Shown here one piece after another: positions 17,835 to 26,530 of a stretch of 64,000 nt of DNA (within the stretch, counting starts at the first letter, position 1; every line of letters starts with the position of its first letter). Source of the DNA: Desulfurococcus mucosus DSM 2162. GTDB taxonomy: Archaea > Thermoproteota > Thermoprotei_A > Sulfolobales > Desulfurococcaceae. Below the pieces are notes generated by a model. The model was not told the DNA's origin and did not search any database. It was given only the letters and a program-made list of their open reading frames with translations. The position numbers and the translations under genes are program-made. The stretch is taken from NCBI RefSeq assembly GCF_000186365.1, contig NC_014961.1, positions 992,001-1,056,000 on the forward strand, given 5' to 3'.

Positions 17835-18755
17835 ATGAGTGTGCTCGAGAACCTTGCAAGGGAGGCTGTGGAGACGGCGAGGGACCCTGGGAGGTTCGCC
17901 GACCTCATAGCTGGATCCATAAGCCTTCTGGGTTCAGACGGCGCCTCCTTCAAGGTTCACAGGCCAGGCGTAGTTGAGTTCACGGATGCCTCGGGCATCA
18001 CGTTCATAGGCGACATCCACGGCGACTTCTACTCGTTGATCGCGGTGCTCGAAAACACTCTCCCAAGGATAGCAGGCGGCGGCACAGTAGTATTCCTCGG
18101 CGACTACGCTGACAGAGGGTATGCTCAACTCGAGTCACTCGCACTCGTCCTATTGTTGAAGAAGTATTACCCGGAGAGAGTCGTCTTGCTCAGAGGGAAC
18201 CATGAACCCCCTGAATGGCTTAAACCATACCCCCACGACCTGCCAAGCGTGCTGGCTGAAAGGTTCAGCGGGGACGCAGCCCGATTATATGGGTTGCTCA
18301 CAAGGTTCTTCAACCACCTCCCGTTGATAGGGTTTAGGAGGGGAGGCTTCATAGCGGTTCACGGCGGCCCACCCTTAAAGTCTATTAGGAGCAGTAGGCT
18401 TGAAGAAGCCTTCGAGATAGGGTCCCCTGAGTTCTCAGCTGAAACCCTGGAGTCAGTGCTCTGGAGTGATCCAACGGAGCTGGGGGTTGAAGCAGTTCCA
18501 TCGCCCCGGGGAGCAGGCTACCTGTATGGACCCGGCTTCACGGCTAAGGCGTTGAGCCTCGTGGACGGCGGCTTCATAGTGAGGGGGCATGAGTATGTCG
18601 ACGGCTACAAGGAGATGCACGGCGGCCGCGTGATCACAGTGTTCTCAGCCCCCTTAGTCTACGAGCTCAGGTATGCTGGTATAGTGGTTTACAGTGAGAG
18701 AGGCGGGGAGCGCAGCGTTGAGAAAGTACTGGTGGAGCCTAAGCGTCCAGGGTAG
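17835..18755 (+). CDS. PPP-family serine/threonine protein phosphatase (PP1/PP2A type)
   Basis: 306 residues with all three metal-binding signatures of the PPP family: GDIHGD (about residue 55), GDYADRG (about 90) and LRGNHE (about 121). A distal GGFIVRGHEYVDGYK histidine region and a C-terminal VFSAPLVYE strand follow. It hydrolyses phosphoserine/threonine in a dinuclear metal site in the cytoplasm. The ATG start is preceded by 65 bp without a strong ribosome-binding site. The two following genes encode related helical proteins and may be functionally linked, although a TATA-like element separates them. Confidence 0.93.
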   Translation: MSVLENLAREAVETARDPGRFADLIAGSISLLGSDGASFKVHRPGVVEFTDASGITFIGDIHGDFYSLIAVLENTLPRIAGGGTVVFLGDYADRGYAQLESLALVLLLKKYYPERVVLLRGNHEPPEWLKPYPHDLPSVLAERFSGDAARLYGLLTRFFNHLPLIGFRRGGFIAVHGGPPLKSIRSSRLEEAFEIGSPEFSAETLESVLWSDPTELGVEAVPSPRGAGYLYGPGFTAKALSLVDGGFIVRGHEYVDGYKEMHGGRVITVFSAPLVYELRYAGIVVYSERGGERSVEKVLVEPKRPG

Positions 18756-18811
18756 TCGCTGAAATATTTAATACGTGTTTAACACCATAACTAGGCATTG
18801 AGCCGGAGAGC

Positions 18812-19147
18812 GTGGGAGGAGTGCCGAGGAGAAGCAGTACGGAGGCAGCCAAGATAGTTGAAGAGGTTGTCGGCGACATAATAGATGAACTCGTGGAGAA
18901 ATACTATAGTGACAAGGTGGACGAATACGTTGAATACGAGGAGCTACTCGCCAAGATAGCGGATGAAATCACCAGGGTGGTCTTCAAGGGGAAGGCCACC
19001 GTGGACGATATCGAAGCATACCTCTACAGGCTGCGCGAGAAGAAAGGCTACGCGAAACTCATCCTCAGCTACCTGATAGGCAGGGCCCTCGAGCTCAGGG
19101 AAGAGGTAGAAGGCTACATGCCTGTCTCAGACAACACGAGAACCTAG
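18812..19147 (+). CDS. helical protein paralogous to the N-terminal half of its downstream neighbour
   Basis: 111 residues, predicted almost wholly alpha-helical and acidic, with the pattern VEEVVGDIIDEL ... EELLAKIADEIT ... AYLYRLREKK ... ILSYLIGRALEL. The same order of motifs is seen in the next protein (VEEVLDQV ... ARTIAREIAEMV ... RKIQRSREQ ... YIAGRILEM), suggesting an ancient tandem duplication. TATA-like GAAATATTTAATACG at about 18760-18774 and the GTG start suggest it opens a two-gene operon. No known family was recognised. Confidence 0.68.
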   Translation: MGGVPRRSSTEAAKIVEEVVGDIIDELVEKYYSDKVDEYVEYEELLAKIADEITRVVFKGKATVDDIEAYLYRLREKKGYAKLILSYLIGRALELREEVEGYMPVSDNTRT

Positions 19148-19154
19148 ACTAGAG

Positions 19155-19979
19155 GTGTCAACCATACCCCGTGGCAAGCGGAGGACGCGTGCACAGGAGA
19201 AGGAAGAGTCCACCGGTAAGCAGGCCACGGGCACAGGGGTGAAGCCCAAGAAAACCAGGTCGGGCTTCGATGTTGAACGAGTCGTCGAGGAAGTCCTAGA
19301 CCAGGTTTACATGCAGCTCGGGCTCGGGGAACTGGATCTCGGCGAGGAGACCGCTAGAACCATAGCCAGGGAGATCGCTGAAATGGTGGTGTCGAGTTAC
19401 GCTAGTAAGCCTTCACCCGACTCCATTCTAAGGAAGATACAGCGTAGCAGGGAGCAGGTGAACGAGTATATAGCTGGAAGGATCCTTGAAATGATTGAGA
19501 AACCGGGGCCATTAACCCTGGAGTTCCTCGTGTCAAACGGGGGCCGGGCAATCCTAAGGGAAGTAGGGAGGATTTACAAGCTTCTCTCAGAGTATAATAG
19601 GCTGGACCTCGTAGACGCGCTTCAAAACCTCTGGAACAAGTATGGGGGTAAAGGCATGGTGAGGTGCCCTAAGTGCGGCTTCAACAGCGTTTCCCCGGAC
19701 TACACATGCATCGTGTGCGGGAGCCCTGTTCCCGAGAAGCATGTGAGGGAGGAGTTAGGGTTCGCGGAGAAATTCAAGCAGTATGTTAAGGCAGCCAGCA
19801 TAGCTGAGCTGAGAGAGGTGCTTGATGCAGGCTTCCTCCTAGCCGACGCCTACGGCGTCTACAATCCTAGGAGCATGAGTATACGTGGCAGGAAAACCCC
19901 TCTCTACCCCATATACTTGAAGCGCAGCGAGGTAGGCTTCATAATCGAGGAGATCAACAGCAGGGATATCAGGGTGTAG
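19155..19979 (+). CDS. helical protein with internal zinc ribbon, unknown function
   Basis: 274 residues. A basic, lysine/arginine-rich start (about residues 1-35) is followed by a helical domain resembling the preceding gene product (about 36-115), a linker, a four-cysteine zinc ribbon CPKCGF...CIVCGS (about 170-190) and a C-terminal alpha/beta tail. The zinc ribbon and basic tail suggest nucleic-acid or protein binding, but this is inference. It starts with GTG 7 bp after its neighbour's stop, so the pair is an operon lying downstream of the PPP phosphatase. Confidence 0.72.
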   Translation: MSTIPRGKRRTRAQEKEESTGKQATGTGVKPKKTRSGFDVERVVEEVLDQVYMQLGLGELDLGEETARTIAREIAEMVVSSYASKPSPDSILRKIQRSREQVNEYIAGRILEMIEKPGPLTLEFLVSNGGRAILREVGRIYKLLSEYNRLDLVDALQNLWNKYGGKGMVRCPKCGFNSVSPDYTCIVCGSPVPEKHVREELGFAEKFKQYVKAASIAELREVLDAGFLLADAYGVYNPRSMSIRGRKTPLYPIYLKRSEVGFIIEEINSRDIRV

Positions 19980-19990
19980 GATCCACGGGG

Positions 19991-20365
19991 CTACACACGT
20001 AGATTCACATTGAGCCCCCTGAAGACGCTTCTCACACCCCTCCTTAAAGCCTGCAGGTTCAAGTCGACGGTGCTCAGGCTCCCATAGTGCTCGAAGACCC
20101 TTTCACCCATATAGTAGACTTCGACGCACGGCGCCCTCCTCCAGGACTCCGGGAGCCAGGAGTGCTCAGCCACGTTGACCCTGCAGAACAGTATACGGGG
20201 GTCAGCGCCCTCCTCCAGGTTCTTCAAGGCTGCTGAGAGATTCTCTGAGTCCCTGTCCCCGGGCACATAGTATTCTATGAAGACCACCTCGTTCCCCTTC
20301 ACAGCCCTAATGAACTCCTCCCTTGAACGCAGCTCGTACATCCCGTCCACAACCATCGGGCTCAC
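19991..20365 (-). CDS. thioredoxin-fold protein without the CxxC active site
   Basis: Up to 124 residues. VVFIEYYVPGDRDSENLSAAL corresponds to the beta-strand and active-site loop of thioredoxins (VVFxxxWxxWCxxC), but the redox cysteines are replaced by GDRDSEN. RILFCRVNVAEHSWLPESW, APCVEVYYMGERV (the cis-proline region) and a C-terminal helix complete the fold. It is therefore unlikely to be a classic disulfide oxidoreductase and may be a binding or scaffold protein. TATA-like ACATATAAGG on the minus strand (about 20393-20402) supports independent transcription. The exact start among several ATGs is uncertain. Confidence 0.62.
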   Translation of the reverse strand: MSPMVVDGMYELRSREEFIRAVKGNEVVFIEYYVPGDRDSENLSAALKNLEEGADPRILFCRVNVAEHSWLPESWRRAPCVEVYYMGERVFEHYGSLSTVDLNLQALRRGVRSVFRGLNVNLRV

Positions 20366-20454
20366 TACTAATGCAGGTTAAGGATTGAAGAGCCTTATAT
20401 GTGTTCAAGGAGGAATGCTTCCAGCGGGCTGGGGGAACATGGCCGGGACCCCAG

Positions 20455-21120
20455 TCACCCACTGCTGGCTGAGGACGCAACGGGAGCCGGCTGCGCCGCC
20501 ACAGTGTGACGCTGCCTCCTCCAGGTTAACACTGCTATCACGACGGCAACCACCACTACTGCTACAGCGATAGCAGCCGGCACAGAGTGCTGGGTGAGGA
20601 AGCTGGTCAACGCGTTGAGAGGCGATGGTTTAACAAATTGGATGCTTGAATCCACCACGGAGATGCTTACAGATGCAACTATGGGGGTCTCCAACTTTAT
20701 CTCAGCCGACTTTAACACGCCGTTAACGTATGTCGCCCTCCCCTCAACACCTGTAAGGTCTACATCACCGGTGAAGGAGGGGTTTGTGAAGAAACCTCCT
20801 CTCCCAGGCGGGTTTTCCTCCACATTCACAGGCGTCGCAGATGAAAACGAGAGCCCGAGGATCAGCCACCCGTAGACGGAGCCGCATACCTTCTCATCGC
20901 CCTCAGTCTTTTCAATACCAGCCGTGTACTTGACATACGGGTAGTCGGCGTTCTTGACTTCAACATATATTGTGAACCCGCACTCACCACTTGGTGTTTT
21001 AAACTGGAAGCTGTAACGGATCCAGTCGCCGGCTTTATAGGGTAGTTGCTGCATCACCCCTATAGGGGATAGTGTTACCGCTATAAGGATTATTAGTGCG
21101 ACAGCGTTGAATGGTTGCAT
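20455..21120 (-). CDS. secreted, C-terminally membrane-anchored protein of unknown function
   Basis: 221 residues. An N-terminal hydrophobic signal peptide (about residues 5-24) is followed by a beta-rich extracellular domain with two cysteines (GECGFT and KVCGSV) that could form a disulfide. A single C-terminal transmembrane helix (VPAAIAVAVVVVAVVIAVL, about 180-198) precedes a basic stop-transfer patch (TWRRQRH) and a short Ala/Ser-rich cytoplasmic tail. This is type-I membrane topology, likely at the cell surface. No family recognised. It is divergent from the thermosome gene, with a roughly 175-bp shared upstream region. Confidence 0.7.
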   Translation of the reverse strand: MQPFNAVALIILIAVTLSPIGVMQQLPYKAGDWIRYSFQFKTPSGECGFTIYVEVKNADYPYVKYTAGIEKTEGDEKVCGSVYGWLILGLSFSSATPVNVEENPPGRGGFFTNPSFTGDVDLTGVEGRATYVNGVLKSAEIKLETPIVASVSISVVDSSIQFVKPSPLNALTSFLTQHSVPAAIAVAVVVVAVVIAVLTWRRQRHTVAAQPAPVASSASSG

Positions 21121-21228
21121 AACGCACCACGGGTATGAGTATCACTATAATTGTTTAAAAACGTGCCGTGTGCAGCAGGGTGTTTGCGGAGAGACTGCTT
21201 CAATGATGATCATTTAATCGGTTATGAT

Positions 21229-21243
21229 AGAAAGATTTATATA
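21229..21243 (+). promoter_or_regulatory. thermosome promoter (BRE/TATA)
   Basis: AGAAAGATTTATATA combines a purine-rich BRE-like segment with a strong TATA box (21236-21243), about 25 bp before a predicted transcript start near 21266 and about 55 bp before the ATG. The preceding AT-rich palindromic ATGATGATCAT (about 21203-21213) could bind a regulator. Confidence 0.6.
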
Positions 21244-21295
21244 GAAGCCCTCTCATGAGATACGATTGGTTCTATTGTACTGCGGGTGAAGAATT

Positions 21296-22951
21296 ATGGC
21301 GCTGTATGGTATACCTGTATTGGTGATGAAGGAGGGCACCCGTAGAACAGTCGGTAGAGATGCTTTAAGAGCAAACATAGCTGCAGCGAGAGCGCTTGCA
21401 GAGGTGTTGAGGACAAGCCTAGGGCCCAGGGGACTAGACAAGATGCTTGTCGACAGCTTCGGGGATGTCACAGTAACCAATGATGGTGCCACAATAGTTA
21501 AGGAGATGGAGGTCCAGCACCCGGCTGCAAAGCTGCTCGTCGAGGTGGCTAAAGCCCAGGACGCTGAGGTAGGCGACGGCACAACCAGCGCCGTGGTACT
21601 AGCCGGCACACTCCTGGCTAAGGCCGAGGAGCTCCTGGATCAAAACATTCACCCAAGCATCATAATCGAGGGATACACCAAGGCCATGAAGGAGGCGTTG
21701 AAAGCACTCGACGAGATAGCGGTCAAAGTCAACCCGAAGGATAAGGATGTGCTCAGAAGGATAGTTAACACAACGATTTCAAGCAAGTACATTGGGGGAG
21801 ACGTGATATCCAAGAAGATCACTGAGATAGCCATCGATGCAGCCCTAGCCGTGGCTGAGCCAAAGCCTGATGGAACATACGACTTCAGGGTCGACGACGT
21901 CAAGATAGAGAAGAAGAAGGGAGGCAACGTCCTAGACACGCAGCTGGTCTACGGCATAGTCCTCGACAAGGAGGTAGTGCACCCAGGCATGCCGAGAAGG
22001 GTTGAGAACGCTAAGATAGCGTTGCTCGACGCAGCCCTTGAAATCGAGAAGCCGGAGATAACGGCCAAGATAAATATCACGAGCCCCGAGCTCATAAAGG
22101 CGTTCCTCGACAAGGAGGCCGAGATGCTGAAGGAAATGGTTGACAAGATAGCGAGCGTTGGGGCAAACGTGGTGGTCTGCCAGAAGGGTATCGATGAGGT
22201 TGCACAGCACTTCCTCGCGAAGAAAGGCATACTCGCAGTGAGGAGAGCTAAGAGAAGCGACCTAGAGAAGCTTGAGAGGGCGACAGGCGGGAGAATAGTC
22301 AGCAGTGTGAGAGACCTGAAGCCCGAGGACCTCGGCTACGCTGCACTAGTAGAGGAGAGAAGAGTCGGCAACGACAAGATGGTGTTCATAGAGGGATGCA
22401 AGAACCCCAAGGCTGTGACAATACTGGTCCGCGGAGCAAGCGACATGGTCATGGATGAAATAGAGAGGAGCATAAAGGACGCCTTAAACGTGCTCAGGAA
22501 CGTGATGAGGTCGCCTAAGATAGTCCCAGGCGGCGGTGCAGTGGAAATAGAGCTCGCAATGAGGCTGAGGGAATACGCTAAGAAGATAGGTGGGAAAGAA
22601 CAGCTAGCGATAGAGGCATTTGCATCCGCATTAGAGGAGATACCCCTCATACTCGCCGAGACAAGCGGCAGGGAGCCCCTTGACACACTCATGAAGCTGA
22701 GGCAGCTCCACAGTGAGGGCAAGAAGTATGCTGGCGTTAACGCTGTGACAGGCGAGATCATAGAGGACATGGCGGCGAGCAATGTGATTGAGCCGCTACT
22801 AGTGAAGGAGTCAATGATAAAGACGGCTGGTGAGGCAGCCGTTACAATACTGAAGATAGATGACGTCATAGCCGCCAGCCCGGTCAAAAAGGAGAAGGAG
22901 AAGGAAGGCAAGAAGGAAGGCGAGGAATCCAAGCCGCCGAGCTTCGACTAG
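21296..22951 (+). CDS. thermosome subunit (group II chaperonin)
   Basis: 551 residues, the family's normal size. It forms the double-ring ATP-dependent folding machine of archaea. Visible blocks are [14 protein letters not shown] (about residue 45), [23 protein letters not shown] (nucleotide-binding, about 95), [13 protein letters not shown] (about 400) and a C-terminal [14 protein letters not shown] ... [19 protein letters not shown]. The tail ends in a charged [11 protein letters not shown] stretch instead of the GGM repeats of some homologues. GGTGA at 21285-21289 precedes the ATG. Which paralogue (alpha, beta or gamma) it is cannot be decided here. Confidence 0.97.
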   Translation: MALYGIPVLVMKEGTRRTVGRDALRANIAAARALAEVLRTSLGPRGLDKMLVDSFGDVTVTNDGATIVKEMEVQHPAAKLLVEVAKAQDAEVGDGTTSAVVLAGTLLAKAEELLDQNIHPSIIIEGYTKAMKEALKALDEIAVKVNPKDKDVLRRIVNTTISSKYIGGDVISKKITEIAIDAALAVAEPKPDGTYDFRVDDVKIEKKKGGNVLDTQLVYGIVLDKEVVHPGMPRRVENAKIALLDAALEIEKPEITAKINITSPELIKAFLDKEAEMLKEMVDKIASVGANVVVCQKGIDEVAQHFLAKKGILAVRRAKRSDLEKLERATGGRIVSSVRDLKPEDLGYAALVEERRVGNDKMVFIEGCKNPKAVTILVRGASDMVMDEIERSIKDALNVLRNVMRSPKIVPGGGAVEIELAMRLREYAKKIGGKEQLAIEAFASALEEIPLILAETSGREPLDTLMKLRQLHSEGKKYAGVNAVTGEIIEDMAASNVIEPLLVKESMIKTAGEAAVTILKIDDVIAASPVKKEKEKEGKKEGEESKPPSFD

Positions 22952-22960
22952 GAGTCGATG

Positions 22961-22975
22961 CGTTTTTTAAAACAC
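22961..22975 (+). terminator. U-rich terminator after the thermosome gene
   Basis: GCGTTTTTTAAAACA lies about 10 bp after the stop codon. A T6 tract is the usual archaeal intrinsic termination signal. Confidence 0.5.
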
Positions 22976-23072
22976 TATGCTGGAGGCCGCCGGCCTATTC
23001 TCCCCCACCGGTTATCATTTATTAATCCAGTGAACCCTTAACCTATAGTGTCTAAGCCCCAGAGGTGGTTAC

Positions 23073-23393
23073 ATGGCTTCAGAGATAACGAGGATTTACG
23101 AGGAGGTTTTCTCTAAGAGGATGACGAGGTTCGAGGTGGCTAGAGTAGTCGGTGCAAGGGCGCTTCAGCTCTCCATGGGGGCGCCCCCCGTGATAGATGT
23201 ATCATCGCTACCGGTTAAAGACCCGGTTTACATCGCCATAAAGGAGGTGTTAACCGGCTTACTACCAATGTCTATAAGGAGGGTGCGTGATGGGAGAGGA
23301 GAACTCGTCCCAATCGGGAGACTACTTACACCAAGCGTTAGGAGAAGTCTTGAAGTGGTTCTCGAGAGCTGGGATATCAGTCGTAGAGTCTAG
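23073..23393 (+). CDS. rpoK: DNA-directed RNA polymerase subunit K (Rpb6 homologue)
   Basis: 106 residues. The MTRFEVARVVGARALQLSMGAPPV block is the diagnostic RpoK/Rpb6 core that clamps the largest subunit, followed by DPVYIAIKEVLTGLLPMSIRR. GAGGTG at 23062-23067 precedes the ATG, and a TATA-like CATTTATTAATCC lies at about 23015-23027. The final about 20 residues extend beyond the usual core and lie in the overlap with the next gene. The overlap of about 104 bp in a different frame implies coupled expression with the protease. Confidence 0.95.
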   Translation: MASEITRIYEEVFSKRMTRFEVARVVGARALQLSMGAPPVIDVSSLPVKDPVYIAIKEVLTGLLPMSIRRVRDGRGELVPIGRLLTPSVRRSLEVVLESWDISRRV

Positions 23394-24450
23394 GGAGTTC
23401 ACGGTACAGGGTAAACGGGTAGTAGACCTCGTACTCGTAAACCCTGTTGACGAAGAGTTGTTTAACGAGCTCTACACTTATCTCTCAGGGAGAGGTATAC
23501 AGCTAATACAGTTGAAGACTGAGAAACCCGTCGTCAGGTTAATCGAGGCCGATGCAGGGCGCAGCAGGTTCAAGCTGGCTTTAACCATGGCGTCCCTTAT
23601 CACGATAGGGTTAACCGGGTACGGGCTCTCGGAGTCATTCCTTAGCCTAGGGGGTCGTGTAGCAGATACAGTGGCTTTGGCCGTCAACACGCTTGCATAC
23701 ACGTTGATATTCGCACTGGTCCTCCTAACCCATGAATTCGGCCACATTTACATCAGCAGGAGGTCGGGGGTCAGGATAGATGGGCCCATACTGCTCCCAG
23801 CTCCCCCGATACAGCTCGGGTTCCTTGGGACATTCGGCGCAGTAATATACATGAGGACCCTGCCGCCCTCGCGAAGAGAGCTGGCTAAGCTGGGTGTTTC
23901 GGGACCCCTGACAGGCTTCATCGCGGCGACAATAGTTGGTGTTGTAGGCCTATACATGTCCCCGGTTATACCTGTTGAGCAGGCAGCTGAGATGATGGGT
24001 AAAGGAGAGTTGACGCCTACACCGGTCTCCAGCCTCATGTTACAGGTGATCACGTTGCTGAGGCCTGGCAACGGCGGCGTGATAGTCATGCACCCCCTCC
24101 TCTTCATAGCGTACATAATGTACCTGATCACATTCCTGAATCTGCTTCCAATAGGGCAGCTCGACGGGGGGCATGTTGTGAGATCCTTCACGAACAGTGA
24201 GACCCATAGGAGGCTTGGATCCCTCACCGTAATGATGCTGCTAGCGGTCGGCACGCTACTCTTCCTCCTCGGCAGCAGTGCTTACTCGTTCTACCTGAGT
24301 CTAGGAGCCGTTGCAGCCCTACTCTACCTCGTGGTTGCCAGGGGGCGGCATCCCGGGTACGCTAACCAGTATGATGAATCGGATTGCAGGCTGTGCCTCG
24401 CACTATACCTGCTACTAGTGGTGTTGACAACCCCCATTCCACTATGGTAG
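23290..24450 (+). CDS. site-2-type intramembrane zinc protease (M50 family)
   Basis: About 386 residues. A soluble N-terminal domain of about 95 residues precedes a polytopic membrane protease core. The first catalytic motif is LLTHEFGHIYISRR (HExxH, about residue 155); the second is LLPIGQLDGGHV (aspartate ligand, about 295). The cytoplasmic NPDG-type motif is modified to PIGQLDGG, as in S2P branches. It cleaves membrane-bound substrates within the bilayer; substrates are unknown. ATG 23290 follows AAGGAGGGTG at the right spacing. The 5' end lies inside rpoK in another frame. Confidence 0.9.
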   Translation: MGEENSSQSGDYLHQALGEVLKWFSRAGISVVESREFTVQGKRVVDLVLVNPVDEELFNELYTYLSGRGIQLIQLKTEKPVVRLIEADAGRSRFKLALTMASLITIGLTGYGLSESFLSLGGRVADTVALAVNTLAYTLIFALVLLTHEFGHIYISRRSGVRIDGPILLPAPPIQLGFLGTFGAVIYMRTLPPSRRELAKLGVSGPLTGFIAATIVGVVGLYMSPVIPVEQAAEMMGKGELTPTPVSSLMLQVITLLRPGNGGVIVMHPLLFIAYIMYLITFLNLLPIGQLDGGHVVRSFTNSETHRRLGSLTVMMLLAVGTLLFLLGSSAYSFYLSLGAVAALLYLVVARGRHPGYANQYDESDCRLCLALYLLLVVLTTPIPLW

Positions 24451-24457
24451 TGGCTTG

Positions 24458-26530
24458 GTGAGCGGGGTAGAGCCGTGGATGAGCCGTGGTGTAAGGATAT
24501 GGGATCTCAAGGGCAGGGTCCTCGTTATAGCTGAGAAACCTAAGGCGGCTAGGAAGATAGCTGAAGCGTTATCGCCTGGATACGTTACGAGGAGGATTGG
24601 CTCAATACCGGTCTACGAGATCAACGCCTATGGCTCCATGATACTTGTGGCGAGCTCTGTTGGACACCTCTACGAGTTGAACACCGGTGTGAAAGGATAC
24701 CCGGTTTACAGCTATGAGTGGGTTCCCTCACACCTGGTGAACCCGGGTAAGAGGCATGCGAGAGAATACCTCGAGGTGTTGAAGAAGCTTTGCCGCGGCG
24801 TAGACTACTATGTTAACGCATGCGACTACGATATAGAGGGCAGCGTCATAGGATACCTGATAATAAAGTTCAACGGCGACGAGGAGAAGGCGCTCAGAGC
24901 CAAGTTCTCCAGCCTGACACGCGAGGAGCTGAGGCAGGCATTCAACAACCTGGCGAAACTAGACTACGAGATGATAGAGGCAGGCCTCTGCAGGCACGAG
25001 CTCGACTGGCTATGGGGGATAAACGTTAGCAGGGCCCTCATGAAGGCGGTTGAGGATGCAACCGGCAGGAGGATCGTCCTCAGCGCTGGAAGAGTTCAAA
25101 CACCCACGTTGAAATACGTGGTTGAGAAAACCGTGGAGAGAAACCTCTTCATACCTCTACCCCAGTACAGGGTGACGGTTACAGCGGAGAGGAACGGCGA
25201 GGAAGTGGTTCTCGAGTACGCTGGAAACCCGGTTGAGAAACATGGAGAAGCCAGGAGCATTGTTGAAAGAGTTAGGAGGCAGGGCTACCTCATCGTGGAG
25301 GAGGTTGAAGGGAAAACCTACGTGTTGAAGCCGCCGCCCCCATTCAACCTCGGCGACCTCCAGGAGGAGGCGGCCAGGATATACGGGTTCAGTCCAGCCA
25401 AGACTCAGGCTATAGCTGAGCAACTATACCTCGACGCATTGATAAGCTACCCGAGAACCAATAGTCAGAAGCTCCCTCCAACCCTGAACTACAGGGGGAT
25501 CCTTGATAATCTCGCCTCAATAGGGAAGTACAGTGGATTAGTGGCCAGCCTGCTCTCCGAGACCCGCGGCGTCTTGAAGCCTGTTGAAGGGGAGAAGGAG
25601 GACCCGGCTCACCCAGCAATATATCCCACTGGTATGAAACCAGGCGGGCTCACAGATGAGCAGTGGGCTGTCTACGATTTAATAGTGAGGAGGTTCCTAG
25701 CAGTCTTCGCGCAGCCGGCTAGGCTGACACATTATACTGTTAAAGCCGTGACGCCGAGCCGTGACGCAGTATTCAAGGCGAGCTGGCAGAGGGTTGAGGA
25801 GCAGGGGTGGATGAAGTACTATGGCTTCCACACCTATAAGTCGAGCAGGGCACCGGGGCTTGTGAAAGGGGATAAGCTGGGAGTCGTGAAGGTATCAATG
25901 AGGGAGTCATATACGAAGCCGCCTAAGAGGCTGTCAAAGATAGATGTGTTAAGGTGGATGGAGAGCGTTGAGATAGGTACCGAGGCTACTAGAGCCCAGA
26001 TAATAGAGAAGCTCTTCGAGAGGAAGTACCTGTTCCTTGAATCGAAAGGCATAGGTGTCTCAGACCTCGGCTTCGGCGTCGTGGAGGTTGTAGAGAGGTT
26101 TTTCCCAGACCTCCTCAGCATAGAGTTAACCAGGAGGTTCGAGAAAGAAATGGATGCTATAAGACGGGGGTTGAGGAGCAGGGGGCAGGTGCTGGAGGAA
26201 GCCAAGCGCATCCTCACAGCTATGCTCGGCGAGTTCGATGAGAACAGGGTTGAAGCCGGGAGGCAGCTCGCTGTGAGACTGGGTGTCGCCGAGCCTAGCC
26301 GAGGCAAGTGTCGCATCAGCTCGTGTAAGCGTGAAGCCGTTGAGGAGGGGCTCTGCAGGCATCATGCGAGTGCAGCCCGCCTCATCCACGAGTACTATGT
26401 TGAATGGTCTAGGAGAAAGGAGATAGGGTTCGATGAATACGTTGAGAAACTGAGGAAGTCTAGGAACACGGGTAAGTGGATCAAGGAGGTCATAGAGGCA
26501 GGCGTGGTCAAGGCTCCTAGGTTCCCCTGA
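24458..26530 (+). CDS. topA: type IA DNA topoisomerase
   Basis: About 690 residues. The N-terminal Toprim domain has VIAEKPKAARKIAEAL and ACDYDIEGSVIGY (acidic DxD-like metal site). The cleavage domain has VLSAGRVQTPTLKYVV, LYLDALISYPRTNSQ with the catalytic tyrosine near residue 331, and IGTEATRAQIIEKL. It relaxes negative supercoils or resolves catenanes through a 5'-phosphotyrosine link. The C-terminus carries a short cysteine/histidine cluster (CRISSC ... LCRHH, about residues 617-634) and a helical tail rather than the usual four-cysteine fingers. The start is GTG 24458 (TTG 24455 adjacent). The 3' end overlaps the convergent signal peptidase gene by 14 bp. Confidence 0.93.
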   Translation: MSGVEPWMSRGVRIWDLKGRVLVIAEKPKAARKIAEALSPGYVTRRIGSIPVYEINAYGSMILVASSVGHLYELNTGVKGYPVYSYEWVPSHLVNPGKRHAREYLEVLKKLCRGVDYYVNACDYDIEGSVIGYLIIKFNGDEEKALRAKFSSLTREELRQAFNNLAKLDYEMIEAGLCRHELDWLWGINVSRALMKAVEDATGRRIVLSAGRVQTPTLKYVVEKTVERNLFIPLPQYRVTVTAERNGEEVVLEYAGNPVEKHGEARSIVERVRRQGYLIVEEVEGKTYVLKPPPPFNLGDLQEEAARIYGFSPAKTQAIAEQLYLDALISYPRTNSQKLPPTLNYRGILDNLASIGKYSGLVASLLSETRGVLKPVEGEKEDPAHPAIYPTGMKPGGLTDEQWAVYDLIVRRFLAVFAQPARLTHYTVKAVTPSRDAVFKASWQRVEEQGWMKYYGFHTYKSSRAPGLVKGDKLGVVKVSMRESYTKPPKRLSKIDVLRWMESVEIGTEATRAQIIEKLFERKYLFLESKGIGVSDLGFGVVEVVERFFPDLLSIELTRRFEKEMDAIRRGLRSRGQVLEEAKRILTAMLGEFDENRVEAGRQLAVRLGVAEPSRGKCRISSCKREAVEEGLCRHHASAARLIHEYYVEWSRRKEIGFDEYVEKLRKSRNTGKWIKEVIEAGVVKAPRFP

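Noticed and set aside
20385-20573. Short + strand ORF
   Set aside because: Antisense to the C-terminal end of the secreted-protein gene; shadow ORF in GC-rich DNA.
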